This document shows positions 1 through 7,951 of a stretch of DNA of 64,000 nt, one piece after another (position 1 is the stretch's first letter; the number at the start of each line of letters is the position of its first letter). This DNA is from Cellulomonas sp. SG140 (GTDB lineage Bacteria > Actinomycetota > Actinomycetes > Actinomycetales > Cellulomonadaceae), in NCBI RefSeq assembly GCF_025770785.1, contig NZ_JANZLA010000002.1, forward strand, positions 393,698 to 457,697. Direction: 5' to 3'. Under the pieces are notes generated by a model. It was not told the origin of the DNA and searched no databases. It saw only the letters and a program-made list of their open reading frames with translations. The translations under genes and the position numbers were made by a program.

Positions 1-60
1 GGTGTGATCGGCCTGGTCGGCTGGGTGTTCGAGTTCTCGCGCGGGCAGCACGCCCACTGA
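1..60 (+). CDS. ctaF: C-terminal end of a probable cytochrome c oxidase subunit IV (CtaF), partial
   Basis: Only the last 19 codons and the stop are in the window, and the gene starts upstream. The visible peptide is the end of a membrane helix followed by a short charged tail (GWVFEFSRGQHAH). This resembles the C-terminus of the actinobacterial small oxidase subunit CtaF, which sits with ctaC and ctaD. The qcr/ctaE genes a short distance away on the opposite strand fit this reading. Only 19 residues are visible, so the assignment is an inference. Confidence 0.55.
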   Translation, partial: GVIGLVGWVFEFSRGQHAH

Positions 61-77
61 GCGGTCGGGGGCCCGGG

Positions 78-782
78 TCAGCCGGGGAGCCGCGTCGCCG
101 CCGCGACGAAGACCGGCAGGTGCCGCACCGTCCCGCGCACCGGCTTGGGGTCGACGTACGCGGTGACGAGCTGGTCGACGTGCAGCCCCGCGGCCACGCA
201 CCACGACGAGATCTGTTCGTGGCTGAAGCCGTCGTGGCCGTCGAACGACGGCCGATCGGCGTGGTAGAGCCCACCGTCCGGCTCGAGGTCGGCGACGACG
301 AGCCGTCCGCCCGGCCGCAGCAGGCCGGCGACGGTCCGCAGCAGACGCGGGACGTCTCGCACGTGGTGCAGCGCCATGGCGCTGAAGGCGACGTCGAGCG
401 GCGCGAGGTCGCCGGCGTGCGGCGCACCTTCGGCGGTGGACAGGTCGACACGTGCGGTGCGCACGCGCGTGCTGCAGCCGGCTGCCGTGACGGCGGCCGA
501 GACGTTCGCGTGCGCCAGCGCCAGGGCGTCGCCGTCGACGTCGAGGAGGACCTGCTCGTCGAACAGGTCCACCAGGTGGGGACTGACCCCGCCTGCTCCC
601 GAGCCGATGTCCAGCCCGCGACGGTGGTGCCCGTCGCCGAGCACCAGCCGGATGTGGGCGGCCAGCGCCGCGCACCGGCGTGCCCGGCGGTCGGCGTCGG
701 GATCGTCGGCCGCCGGCTGAGCGGGCCCGGGCGCAGCGGGCCCGCTGGGCTGGCCCGGGTGCGCCGGGCGGTCGGTGGTCAT
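78..782 (-). CDS. Class I SAM-dependent methyltransferase
   Basis: A 234-residue protein with the Rossmann methyltransferase fold. Motif I is LDIGSGAGG at about residues 57-65, an acidic strand-2 end follows (LLDVDGDAL), and the motif IV/post region reads FSAMALHHV and LLRPGGRLVVADLEP. The HHV segment and 'LRPGG' loop are typical of the Methyltransf_11/UbiE-like group. The substrate cannot be read from sequence. A TAGGGT hexamer lies 7 nt before the ATG, so the mRNA is probably leaderless. The gene is convergent with the ctaF end and separated from sodA by a strong hairpin. Confidence 0.8.
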   Translation of the reverse strand: MTTDRPAHPGQPSGPAAPGPAQPAADDPDADRRARRCAALAAHIRLVLGDGHHRRGLDIGSGAGGVSPHLVDLFDEQVLLDVDGDALALAHANVSAAVTAAGCSTRVRTARVDLSTAEGAPHAGDLAPLDVAFSAMALHHVRDVPRLLRTVAGLLRPGGRLVVADLEPDGGLYHADRPSFDGHDGFSHEQISSWCVAAGLHVDQLVTAYVDPKPVRGTVRHLPVFVAAATRLPG

Positions 783-818
783 CCCCGCGACCCTAGCGGG
801 CCGTCCGCCGACGACAGA

Positions 819-859
819 GATCGAGCCCGGTCGGGAGGGTGCCCCGACCGGGCTCGATC
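819..859. terminator. Strong bidirectional hairpin between sodA and the methyltransferase gene
   Basis: A perfect 16-bp inverted repeat (819-834 with 844-859) encloses a 9-nt loop. No T-tract is evident, which is usual for high-GC actinobacterial terminators. It lies just downstream of sodA on the minus strand and would end that transcript before the methyltransferase promoter. Confidence 0.75.
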
Positions 860-902
860 GTCGTCCTGCACCTGCGCACTGCGCGCGGGTTGCTCCGTGT
901 CG

Positions 903-1523
903 TCAGGCGGGCAGGATCAGGCTCGTCGCGCGGGCGCGGGCCAGGCGTGCGGCGGCGTCCGTCCAGTTGACGATGTTCCACCACGCCTTGACGTAGTCGG
1001 CCTTGACGTTGACGTAGTCGAGGTAGAAGGCGTGCTCCCACATGTCGAGCACGACGATCGGGATCACCCCGAGCGGGAAGTTCGACTGCTGGTCGTACAG
1101 CTGGAACACCACGAGCTTCGACCCGAGGGTGTCCCAGGCGAGGATCGACCAGCCGGAGCCCTGGATCCCGACGGCGTTCGCGGCGAAGTGCGCCTGGAAC
1201 TTCTCGAAGGATCCGAAGAACTCGTCGATCGCCGCAGCCAGCTCACCCGTGGGGCGGTCGCCGCCGTCGGGGGACAGGTTCTGCCAGAACACGGAGTGGT
1301 TGACGTGCCCGCCGAGGTTGAAGGCGAGGTTCTTCTCGTGCAGGTTGACCGCGGCGAGGTCGCCCGACTCCCGGGCGGCGGCGAGCTTCTCCAGGGCGGT
1401 GTTGGCGCCCGTCACGTAGGCGGCGTGGTGCTTGTCGTGGTGCAGCTCCATGATCCGCCCGGAGATGTGCGGCTCGAGGGCCGCGTAGTCGTAGGGGAGG
1501 TCCGGGAGCGTGTAGTCAGCCAT
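903..1523 (-). CDS. sodA: Superoxide dismutase [Mn/Fe]
   Basis: A 206-residue cytoplasmic Mn/Fe superoxide dismutase that converts superoxide to hydrogen peroxide and oxygen. The metal ligands are visible in their usual settings: a His in [12 protein letters not shown] near the N-terminus, His in HVNHSVFW, and the Asp/His pair of [11 protein letters not shown] near the C-terminus. The length is normal for the family. A purine-rich ribosome binding site (GGAAGG) precedes the ATG. The gene stands alone next to the respiratory chain genes, a sensible place for a superoxide scavenger. Whether Mn or Fe is used cannot be decided by eye. Confidence 0.96.
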   Translation of the reverse strand: MADYTLPDLPYDYAALEPHISGRIMELHHDKHHAAYVTGANTALEKLAAARESGDLAAVNLHEKNLAFNLGGHVNHSVFWQNLSPDGGDRPTGELAAAIDEFFGSFEKFQAHFAANAVGIQGSGWSILAWDTLGSKLVVFQLYDQQSNFPLGVIPIVVLDMWEHAFYLDYVNVKADYVKAWWNIVNWTDAAARLARARATSLILPA

Positions 1524-1694
1524 CGATCAGTGCCTTCCGTGCGTCGGACCGCGGTCGGTGCCGCGGGTGTGCGCGCGACGGCGGCCGTCGCCGAGGGCGG
1601 CGACCACCGTGCGCCTGTTCCACTCTCGCGCAGGAACCGTGATCCTGCCCGAGGTTCTGCTGTCGGCGTCGAACAACGTGCCGCGGGACACCGG

Positions 1695-3389
1695 TCAGTG
1701 CACCCCGGCGCTGATCTGGGCGGTCTGCTCGGCCGGTTCGAGCACCGGATGGGCGCCGTGCTCGTGGGCCGCTGCGAGCTCGCGCGGGGTGACGGGCTCG
1801 ACGCGGTCCTCGTAGAAGAGCTGCGAGAGGCGCTGCCGCCGACGGTCTGCCGCGTACCCCTTGCGGCGCACGCCGCGCGAGTCCTCGGCGGGTGCGATCT
1901 GCAGCGGGCGGACGGGCTCCTGCTGCACCCGTAGCCAGCGCTCGTCCTCGTCGAGGGGCGCGTGCACCTCGATGTACTCGCCGCTGGCGAACCGGACGAT
2001 GCGGCCGGTCTCGTGACCGTGCAGCACCAGCTCGCGGTCCCGGCGCTGCAGGCCGAGGCAGATGCGCTTGGTCACCAGGAACGCGATCGCGGGTGCGACG
2101 AACAGCAGGACGCGGAAGGTCCAGGTGATGTCGTTGATCGACAGGTGGAACTGGGTGGCGATCAGGTCGTTCGAGCCGGCGAGCACCAGGACGAAGAACG
2201 CCGTCAGCAGCGACACGCCGAACGAGGTGCGGAACGTCGCGTTGCGGGGCCGGTCGAGCAGGTGGTGCTCGCGGTGGTCACCGCTGGCGTAGGCCTCGAC
2301 GAACGGGTACAGCGCGAGGGCCCCGAGCAGGATCGCCGGCAGGATCATCGCCGGGACGATGATGTTGAGCGGCACCGTGAAGGAGCCGAGCACCACCTCG
2401 GCCTGGCCGGGCATCAGTCGCAGGGCGCCCTCGAGGAACAGCATGTACCAGTCGGGCTGGGCGCCGGCGGAGACCGGTGACGGGTCGTACGAGCCGTAGT
2501 TCCACACCGGGTTGATCTGCATCGTCGCGCCGAGCAGCGCGATGACGCCGAAGACGACGAAGAAGAAGCCGCCGGCCTTCGCGACGTACACCGGGAAGAG
2601 CGGATAGCCGACCACGTTGGTGTTGGTCCGGCCGGAGCCGGGGAACTGCGTGTGCTTCTGCAGGAACACGAACGCCAGGTGCAGCCCGACGAGGGCGAGC
2701 AGCAGGCCGGGGATCAGCAGCACGTGCACGGTGAAGAGACGCGGGATGAGCGCCGTCCCCGGGAACTCGCCGCCGAACAGGGCGTACGAGGCGTAGGTGC
2801 CGATGATCGGTACCGCCAGGGTGATGCCCTGGGCGATGCGCAGGCCGTTGCCCGAGAGCACGTCGTCCGGCAGGGAGTAGCCGGAGAACCCGGCAGCCAT
2901 GCCGAGCACCAGCAGCGTGAAGCCGATCACCCAGTTGATCTCGCGCGGCTTGCGGAAGGCACCGGTGAAGAAGATGCGCATCATGTGCGTGACGATCGCG
3001 GCCATGAAGATCAGGGCGGCCCAGTGATGGATCTGCCGCATCAGCAGGCCGCCGCGCACCTCGAACGACAGCCGCAGGGTCGAGGCGTACGCCTCCGACA
3101 TCCGCGTGCCCTGCAGGGCCGTCCACGGGCCGTTGTACGTGACCTCGTTGGTGCTCGGGACGAAGAACATCGTCAGGAACACGCCCGAGATGAGCAGCGT
3201 GATGAAGGAGTAGAGGGCGATCTCGCCGAGCATGAAGGACCAGTGGTCCGGGAAGATCTTGCGCGCCAGACCCTTGACGGCGACCGCGATGCCGGTGCGC
3301 TGGTCCAGCCAGTCGGCGGAGGCCGCGGCGGGACCCTGCGAGCCGCCGGTCGCCGTCCGGCGGGATGTGGTCGTGGAGGTCGTCGTCAC
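1695..3389 (-). CDS. qcrB: Cytochrome bc1 complex cytochrome b subunit
   Basis: The 564-residue cytochrome b of the actinobacterial bc1 complex, which oxidises menaquinol and passes electrons to the Rieske protein and the di-haem cytochrome c. It is a multi-helix membrane protein. Haem-ligating histidines are seen in RQIHHWAALIFMAAIVTH and in the fourth helix (LFTVHVLLIPG...LVGLHLAF). A long hydrophilic C-terminal extension is typical of actinobacteria. I chose the GTG start that overlaps the qcrA stop by four bases (GTGA), because the frame remains open far upstream through qcrA in the wrong frame. It is the last gene of ctaE-qcrC-qcrA-qcrB. Confidence 0.95.
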   Translation of the reverse strand: MTTTSTTTSRRTATGGSQGPAAASADWLDQRTGIAVAVKGLARKIFPDHWSFMLGEIALYSFITLLISGVFLTMFFVPSTNEVTYNGPWTALQGTRMSEAYASTLRLSFEVRGGLLMRQIHHWAALIFMAAIVTHMMRIFFTGAFRKPREINWVIGFTLLVLGMAAGFSGYSLPDDVLSGNGLRIAQGITLAVPIIGTYASYALFGGEFPGTALIPRLFTVHVLLIPGLLLALVGLHLAFVFLQKHTQFPGSGRTNTNVVGYPLFPVYVAKAGGFFFVVFGVIALLGATMQINPVWNYGSYDPSPVSAGAQPDWYMLFLEGALRLMPGQAEVVLGSFTVPLNIIVPAMILPAILLGALALYPFVEAYASGDHREHHLLDRPRNATFRTSFGVSLLTAFFVLVLAGSNDLIATQFHLSINDITWTFRVLLFVAPAIAFLVTKRICLGLQRRDRELVLHGHETGRIVRFASGEYIEVHAPLDEDERWLRVQQEPVRPLQIAPAEDSRGVRRKGYAADRRRQRLSQLFYEDRVEPVTPRELAAAHEHGAHPVLEPAEQTAQISAGVH

Positions 3390-4417
3390 CGCAGCCGCTC
3401 CCAGAAGCTCGGACCGATGGGCTCGTGGAAGTCGCTCTGCGCCACGAGGTAGCCCTCGCTGTCCACCGTGATCGGCAGCTGCGGCAACGGCCGCTTCGCG
3501 GGGCCGAAGACCACCTTCGCGCCGTTGGCCACGTCGAACGTCGACTGGTGGCACGGGCACAGGAGGTGGTGCGTCTGCTGCTCGTACAGGGCCACCGGGC
3601 AGCCGACGTGGGTGCACACCTTGGAGTAGGCGACGATGCCGTTGTACGACCAGCCCTTGCGGTCGTCGGCCTCGTGCAGGTCCCGCGGGTCCAGCCGGAT
3701 CAGCAGGACGATCGCCTTCGCCTTCTCGTCCATCGGGTTCGCGGCCTTGTCCAGGCCGTCGGGGATCACGTGGACCACCGAGCCGATGGTGACGTCCGCC
3801 GCGCGGATCGGCCGCCCCGTCGGGTCGGTCGTCAGGCGCAGGCCCTTCTTCCACATCGTGTGCTTGAACGTCGAGACGTTCCAGTTCCCGCCGATGTTGC
3901 CGATCAGGGGAACCACGATGGTGAGCGGGAACAGCGCGAGGGAGCCGATCATCGCGCTCTTGAGCAGGCCTCGCCGGCTCAGGCCGGAGTCGGCGGCGCC
4001 CGCCTCGAGGTTCGCGATCGCACCTTCGCGCACGGCCGGGCTCGACTCCATCAGGTGTCGTTCCTCGACCCGCTCGTGGTCGTTCATGATCGACTTGGCC
4101 CACTGGATCGCGGCGGTGCCGATGCCGAGCAGGGCGAAGGCGAGCGCGAGGCCGAGCGTCATCGTCGACCGCTGGATGCCCCCGGCGTCCGTCCCGGTCG
4201 GCAGCGCGAAGTACGCGACGAGGAACCCGATGGTGCCGAGCGTCGACAGACCGAACAGCGCGAGCACGATCCGCTCGGAGGTCTTGTTGGCCCGCGGGTC
4301 GAGGTCGCCACGGCGGGGCCGGTGCGGCGGCAGGCCGGGGTTCTGGAACCTGTCGGGCAGCTGCTCCGACGAGGCGAGCTCGTCAGAGCTCCCGCTGTAC
4401 CTGTCGATGGTGCTCAC
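3386..4417 (-). CDS. qcrA: Cytochrome bc1 complex Rieske iron-sulfur subunit
   Basis: A 343-residue actinobacterial Rieske protein. The N-terminal third holds three hydrophobic segments (LFGLSTLGTIGFLVAYFAL, LGLALAFALLGIGTAAIQW and MIGSLALFPLTIVVPLIGN). The C-terminal domain carries the two [2Fe-2S] boxes, CTHVGC and CPCHQS. A twin-arginine-like SRRGLLKSA precedes the third helix, as expected for the Tat/Sec dual-targeted actinobacterial Rieske. Both ends overlap neighbours by GTGA, indicating translational coupling with qcrC and qcrB. Confidence 0.95.
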   Translation of the reverse strand: MSTIDRYSGSSDELASSEQLPDRFQNPGLPPHRPRRGDLDPRANKTSERIVLALFGLSTLGTIGFLVAYFALPTGTDAGGIQRSTMTLGLALAFALLGIGTAAIQWAKSIMNDHERVEERHLMESSPAVREGAIANLEAGAADSGLSRRGLLKSAMIGSLALFPLTIVVPLIGNIGGNWNVSTFKHTMWKKGLRLTTDPTGRPIRAADVTIGSVVHVIPDGLDKAANPMDEKAKAIVLLIRLDPRDLHEADDRKGWSYNGIVAYSKVCTHVGCPVALYEQQTHHLLCPCHQSTFDVANGAKVVFGPAKRPLPQLPITVDSEGYLVAQSDFHEPIGPSFWERLR

Positions 4418-5199
4418 GAGGACTTCGCTCCGATCCACACGGCTGCGCCGATCAGCAGGCCGATGCCGACGACCCACGCCCACAGACCCTCGGTCACCGG
4501 ACCCAGGCTGCCGAGGCTCAGACCACCCGGCTGCGTGCCGCCCTGCTGACGGACGAAGGCGATGATGTCCCGCTTCTCCTGCGGGGTGATGTTCGAGTCG
4601 TTGAACACGGGCATCGACTGCGGGCCGGTCAGCATCGCCTCGTAGAGGTGGGTGTTGCTGGTGCTCCACAGGTTCGGGGCGAACTTGCCCTGGCTCAGGG
4701 CACCGCCGGCGCCGACGGCGTTGTGGCACATCGCGCAGTTGGTGCGGAAGATCGCCATGCCGGTGGCGGGATCACCCTTGCTCGCGTCGACCTGCTCGGC
4801 GGTGGGAATGGCCGGGCCGGGGCCGAGGCTCGCGACGTAGGCCGCCAGCTGCGAGATCTGCTCCGGGGTGAAGACGACCGGCTTGCGCTGGGCCTGCGGG
4901 CCGCTCATCGCCAGCGGCATGCGGCCGGTGCCCACCTGGAAGTCCACCGCCGCGGCGCCCACGCCCACCAGGGACGGAGCGGCGTTCGTGCCGGTGGCGC
5001 CCATGCCGTGGCACGTGGCGCAGTTGGCCGCGAACAGCTTCTCGCCGTTGGTGACGTCGTTCGCCGATGCTGCCTGCGGTGCTGCGCTTGCCGGAGCGGG
5101 TTGCAGGGCGGCGTACAGCCCGCCCACGAGCAGCAGCGCCAGCAGGAGCAGCACCACCGGCGCGCGCCGGTCGTGCCTGCGGGCCGCGAGTGCCTTCAC
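4414..5199 (-). CDS. qcrC: Cytochrome bc1 complex di-haem cytochrome c subunit
   Basis: A 261-residue membrane-anchored cytochrome with two CxxCH haem-binding motifs (CATCHG and CAMCHN). It has an N-terminal signal/anchor (VVLLLLALLLVGGLYAAL) and a C-terminal membrane helix (GLWAWVVGIGLLIGAAVWIG). Di-haem QcrC is characteristic of actinobacteria that lack a soluble cytochrome c and use a bc1-aa3 supercomplex. It lies 52 nt after ctaE and overlaps qcrA by four bases. Confidence 0.96.
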   Translation of the reverse strand: MKALAARRHDRRAPVVLLLLALLLVGGLYAALQPAPASAAPQAASANDVTNGEKLFAANCATCHGMGATGTNAAPSLVGVGAAAVDFQVGTGRMPLAMSGPQAQRKPVVFTPEQISQLAAYVASLGPGPAIPTAEQVDASKGDPATGMAIFRTNCAMCHNAVGAGGALSQGKFAPNLWSTSNTHLYEAMLTGPQSMPVFNDSNITPQEKRDIIAFVRQQGGTQPGGLSLGSLGPVTEGLWAWVVGIGLLIGAAVWIGAKSS

Positions 5200-5251
5200 T
5201 GATGGGTCCTCGTCTCGCGTGGGGGAACGGGTGTCACAGGAGCACCAGCGG

Positions 5252-5890
5252 TCACTGGAGCAGGTAGATGATCGAGAACAGCGCGATCCAGACCACGTCG
5301 ACGAAGTGCCAGTAGTACGACACGACGATCGCGGTGGTGGCCTCGTGGTGGCCGAAGCTCTTCGCGGCGAACGAGCGCCCGAGCAGGAACAGGAACGCGA
5401 TCAGGCCGCCGATCACGTGCAGGCCGTGGAACCCGGTGGTCAGGTAGAAGACGGATCCGTACGGCGTCGAGGAGATGGAGATGCCCTCGTGCACCAGGGA
5501 GGCGTACTCGTAGACCTGTCCGCCGATGAACACCGCACCCATCAGGTACGTCAGGGCGATCCACTCGTTCAGGCCCCATCGGTTCACCTGCCACAGCGCC
5601 CCGGAGCGACGGGGCTGGAAGCGCTCGGCCGCCCACACGCCCATCTGGCAGGTGACGGAGGACAGTAGCAGCACCGTGGTGTTGACCACCGCGTAGGGCA
5701 CGTTCAGGTGCGCCGCACCCTCGGTGAACACCTTCGGGACGGCCGCCCGCGTGGAGAAGTACATGGCGAAGAGCCCGGCGAAGAACATCAGCTCGGACGC
5801 GAGCCACACGATCGTGCCGACCGACACCGGGTTCGGGCGGTTGACGGTCACATGGGGTGTGGTGCGCGGGGCAGCCGTGGCGGTCGACAC
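5252..5890 (-). CDS. ctaE: Cytochrome c oxidase subunit III
   Basis: A 212-residue membrane protein with about five helices. The subunit III signatures are present ([17 protein letters not shown] near the N-terminus, and [19 protein letters not shown] with [15 protein letters not shown] near the C-terminus). It is a structural subunit of the aa3-type terminal oxidase. The GTG start is supported by a CATAAT hexamer 6 nt upstream, suggesting a leaderless transcript that runs into qcrCAB. The order ctaE-qcrCAB is the usual actinobacterial arrangement. Confidence 0.95.
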   Translation of the reverse strand: MSTATAAPRTTPHVTVNRPNPVSVGTIVWLASELMFFAGLFAMYFSTRAAVPKVFTEGAAHLNVPYAVVNTTVLLLSSVTCQMGVWAAERFQPRRSGALWQVNRWGLNEWIALTYLMGAVFIGGQVYEYASLVHEGISISSTPYGSVFYLTTGFHGLHVIGGLIAFLFLLGRSFAAKSFGHHEATTAIVVSYYWHFVDVVWIALFSIIYLLQ

Positions 5891-5896
5891 CGCGCC

Positions 5897-5902
5897 ATTA
5901 TG
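5897..5902 (-). promoter_or_regulatory. Probable -10 element for the ctaE-qcrCAB operon
   Basis: On the minus strand the hexamer reads CATAAT, one mismatch from TATAAT, and sits 6 nt before the ctaE GTG codon. This is the most consensus-like -10 near a start in the window and would give a leaderless mRNA. The rest of the 179-bp divergent region up to the receiver-domain gene shows no other clear element. Confidence 0.55.
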
Positions 5903-6069
5903 GCGGATCAGCGCTTCGCATGGGTCCTAAGGCCCACGACGGATGGCTTCGAAGTGTCACCTCGTCAGAATCCGCGCGGGCCCGGGGACGCGGCCGGACG
6001 CCGGAGCCTCCGACCGGGCGGGCGTGCCAAGATTCGGCTATCCCGCACGACGACGAACGAGGACGGCCC

Positions 6070-6498
6070 ATGAGCAGCGTCGAGCCTGAGAACGAGGAGA
6101 CCGTGACCGGTCCCCGGATCCTGCTGTACAGCGACGACGTGGACGCGCGCGCCCAGGTGCGGCTCGGCGTCGGCCGTCGGCTCGGACGGGGCGAGCCGGA
6201 CATCGAGTGGGTCGAGGTCGCCACGGCCGAAGCCGTCTACTCGGCTGTCGAGGGCGGCGAGCTGGACCTGGTGATCCTCGACGGCGAGGCGGACAAGGTC
6301 GGCGGGATGGGCGTTGCTCGTCAGCTCAAGGAGGAGGTCTACGACTGCCCGCCCGTGCTGGTGCTGACCGGTCGCCCGCAGGACGCGTGGCTCGCCTCGT
6401 GGTCCAACGCTGACGCGGTGATCAGCCGCCCGCTCGACCCGGTGCTGCTGCACCGTGCCGTGCAGTCCCTGCTGACGGGCAGCGCGCTCGCCCGATGA
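6070..6498 (+). CDS. Atypical receiver-domain (response-regulator-like) protein
   Basis: A 142-residue protein consisting of a CheY-like receiver domain and no output domain. The strand-1 acidic pair is present (LLYSDD), a candidate phospho-acceptor is D71 in VILDGE, and a Thr lies in VLTGRP. The conserved Lys of the KP motif is replaced by Arg (R120 in VISRPLDP). I chose the ATG at the head of the receiver fold with GAGG upstream. The stop overlaps the trpD start by ATGA. There is no adjacent histidine kinase. The role is unknown, and phospho-signalling may be altered or absent. Confidence 0.7.
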   Translation: MSSVEPENEETVTGPRILLYSDDVDARAQVRLGVGRRLGRGEPDIEWVEVATAEAVYSAVEGGELDLVILDGEADKVGGMGVARQLKEEVYDCPPVLVLTGRPQDAWLASWSNADAVISRPLDPVLLHRAVQSLLTGSALAR

Positions 6499-7553
6499 CC
6501 GAGACCGCCGCGACCTTCACGTGGCCGGACGTCCTCGCGGAGCTGATCGCCCGCCGCGACCTCAGCGCCGACCAGACCCGCTGGGCCATGGGCGAGATCA
6601 TGCGGGGCGAGGCACCGACCGCGTGCATGGCGGGGTTCCTGGTGGCACTTCGCGCCAAGGGCGAGACGGTGGCCGAGCTGACCGGTCTCGCGGACGAGAT
6701 GCTGGCGCACTCCCAGCGGTTCGTGGTCCCCGGTCGCTCGCTCGACATCGTCGGGACGGGTGGGGACCGCGCGTTCACGGTCAACGTGTCCACGATGGCC
6801 GCGCTGGTGATCGCCGGGGCGGGTGTCACCGTGGTCAAGCACGGGAACCGGGCCGCGTCCTCGGCGTCCGGGTCCGCCGACGTGCTGGAGGCGCTCGGCA
6901 TCCGCCTCGATCAGCCGCTGGACCGGGTCGGTCCGATCGCCACCGAGGTGGGCATCACGTTCTGCTTCGCGGGGCTGTTCCACCCCTCGATGCGGCACGC
7001 CGGGCCGGTGCGCCGCGCTCTAGGCGTCGCGACGGCGTTCAACTTCCTCGGCCCGCTGACCAACCCCGCGCAGCCGCAGGCCGCCGCGATCGGCGTGGCC
7101 GATGCGCGGATGGCCCCCCTGGTCGCCGGTGTGCTCGCCACCCGGGGCACCGACGCGCTGGTGTTCCGGGGGGAGCGTGACGGTCTGGACGAGCTCGCGG
7201 CCACCGGCCCGTCGCGGGTCTGGGAGGTGCGCGGCGGCGTGGTGACGGAGAGCGTCGTCGACTGGGTGGCGGACCTCGGCCTCGCGCCCGTCACGCTCAC
7301 CGACCTGCGTGGTGGTGACCCGCAGCACAATGCGGGCGTCGTGCTGGAGCTGCTGGACGGCAAGCGCGGGCCGGTGCGCGAGACCGTGCTGCTCAACGCG
7401 TCAGCCGGCCTGGTCGCCGACGGCACGCTGCCCGGCACCGCCGACGGCACCCTGACGGAGCGCTTCCGGGCGGCGATGGGCCACGCCGAGCGGTCGGTGG
7501 ACGACGGCTCGGCCGCCGGGGTCCTGGACCGCTGGCGCACGGTGGGCGTCTGA
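6495..7553 (+). CDS. trpD: Anthranilate phosphoribosyltransferase
   Basis: A 352-residue enzyme of tryptophan biosynthesis that joins anthranilate and PRPP to give phosphoribosyl-anthranilate. The PRPP-binding glycine-rich motif [13 protein letters not shown] (about residues 84-96) and the KHGNRAASS anthranilate-site motif follow the helical N-terminal domain. The length is normal. It is translationally coupled to the receiver-domain gene (ATGA). No other trp genes are nearby and no leader peptide or attenuator is visible. Confidence 0.96.
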   Translation: MTETAATFTWPDVLAELIARRDLSADQTRWAMGEIMRGEAPTACMAGFLVALRAKGETVAELTGLADEMLAHSQRFVVPGRSLDIVGTGGDRAFTVNVSTMAALVIAGAGVTVVKHGNRAASSASGSADVLEALGIRLDQPLDRVGPIATEVGITFCFAGLFHPSMRHAGPVRRALGVATAFNFLGPLTNPAQPQAAAIGVADARMAPLVAGVLATRGTDALVFRGERDGLDELAATGPSRVWEVRGGVVTESVVDWVADLGLAPVTLTDLRGGDPQHNAGVVLELLDGKRGPVRETVLLNASAGLVADGTLPGTADGTLTERFRAAMGHAERSVDDGSAAGVLDRWRTVGV

Positions 7554-7662
7554 GCGGAAGGCGCAGCGTCCTCGCAGGCGCTGGTCGTGCACGGCGAGTC
7601 GTGGACGACCGGCCGGTGCCCCGTCTTCCGGCCGCGGTGCGACCCGCGGAGAGGGGCTGAGC

Positions 7663-7944
7663 TCAGTCCTCGAGGCCGAGTGCGAAGGCCTTGTCCAGGT
7701 CGTGCTCGGAGTAGGTGCGGAACGCGATGTACGTCTGCGTCCGCAGGACCCCTTCCACCTTGCTGACCTTGTCGGCGATGACGTCCGCCAGCTCGTCGTG
7801 CTCCCGCACCCGCACCATGGCGATGAGGTCCACCTCGCCGGTGACCGAGTAGACCTCGGTCACCCCGTGGATCTCCGCGATCGCGGCTGCGACCTCCGGG
7901 ATCCGGGCTGCGTCGGTGTCGATGAGGACGATCGCGGTGAGCAT
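7663..7944 (-). CDS. Stand-alone Lrp/AsnC ligand-binding (RAM) domain protein
   Basis: A 93-residue protein that matches only the effector-binding half of Lrp/AsnC regulators. It starts LTAIVLIDTDAARIPEVAAA, has a central VTGEVDLIAMVRV strand-turn-strand, and ends VLRTQTYIAFRTYSEHDL. No helix-turn-helix is encoded. Such domains assemble into oligomers that bind amino acids and may modulate full-length Lrp proteins. The start is the ATG directly preceding the fold. It lies 7 bp from the end of the DEDD/GIY-YIG gene and is convergent with trpD. Confidence 0.85.
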   Translation of the reverse strand: MLTAIVLIDTDAARIPEVAAAIAEIHGVTEVYSVTGEVDLIAMVRVREHDELADVIADKVSKVEGVLRTQTYIAFRTYSEHDLDKAFALGLED

Positions 7945-7951
7945 GTCGTCA

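Noticed and set aside
120-1934. A 604-residue open frame on the plus strand
   Set aside because: It is antisense to sodA, the methyltransferase and qcrB, and has the Arg/Val/Glu-rich composition of a GC-rich shadow frame.
6498-7553. Tryptophan attenuator or leader peptide at trpD
   Set aside because: trpD starts inside the preceding gene by ATGA overlap and there is no room for a leader.
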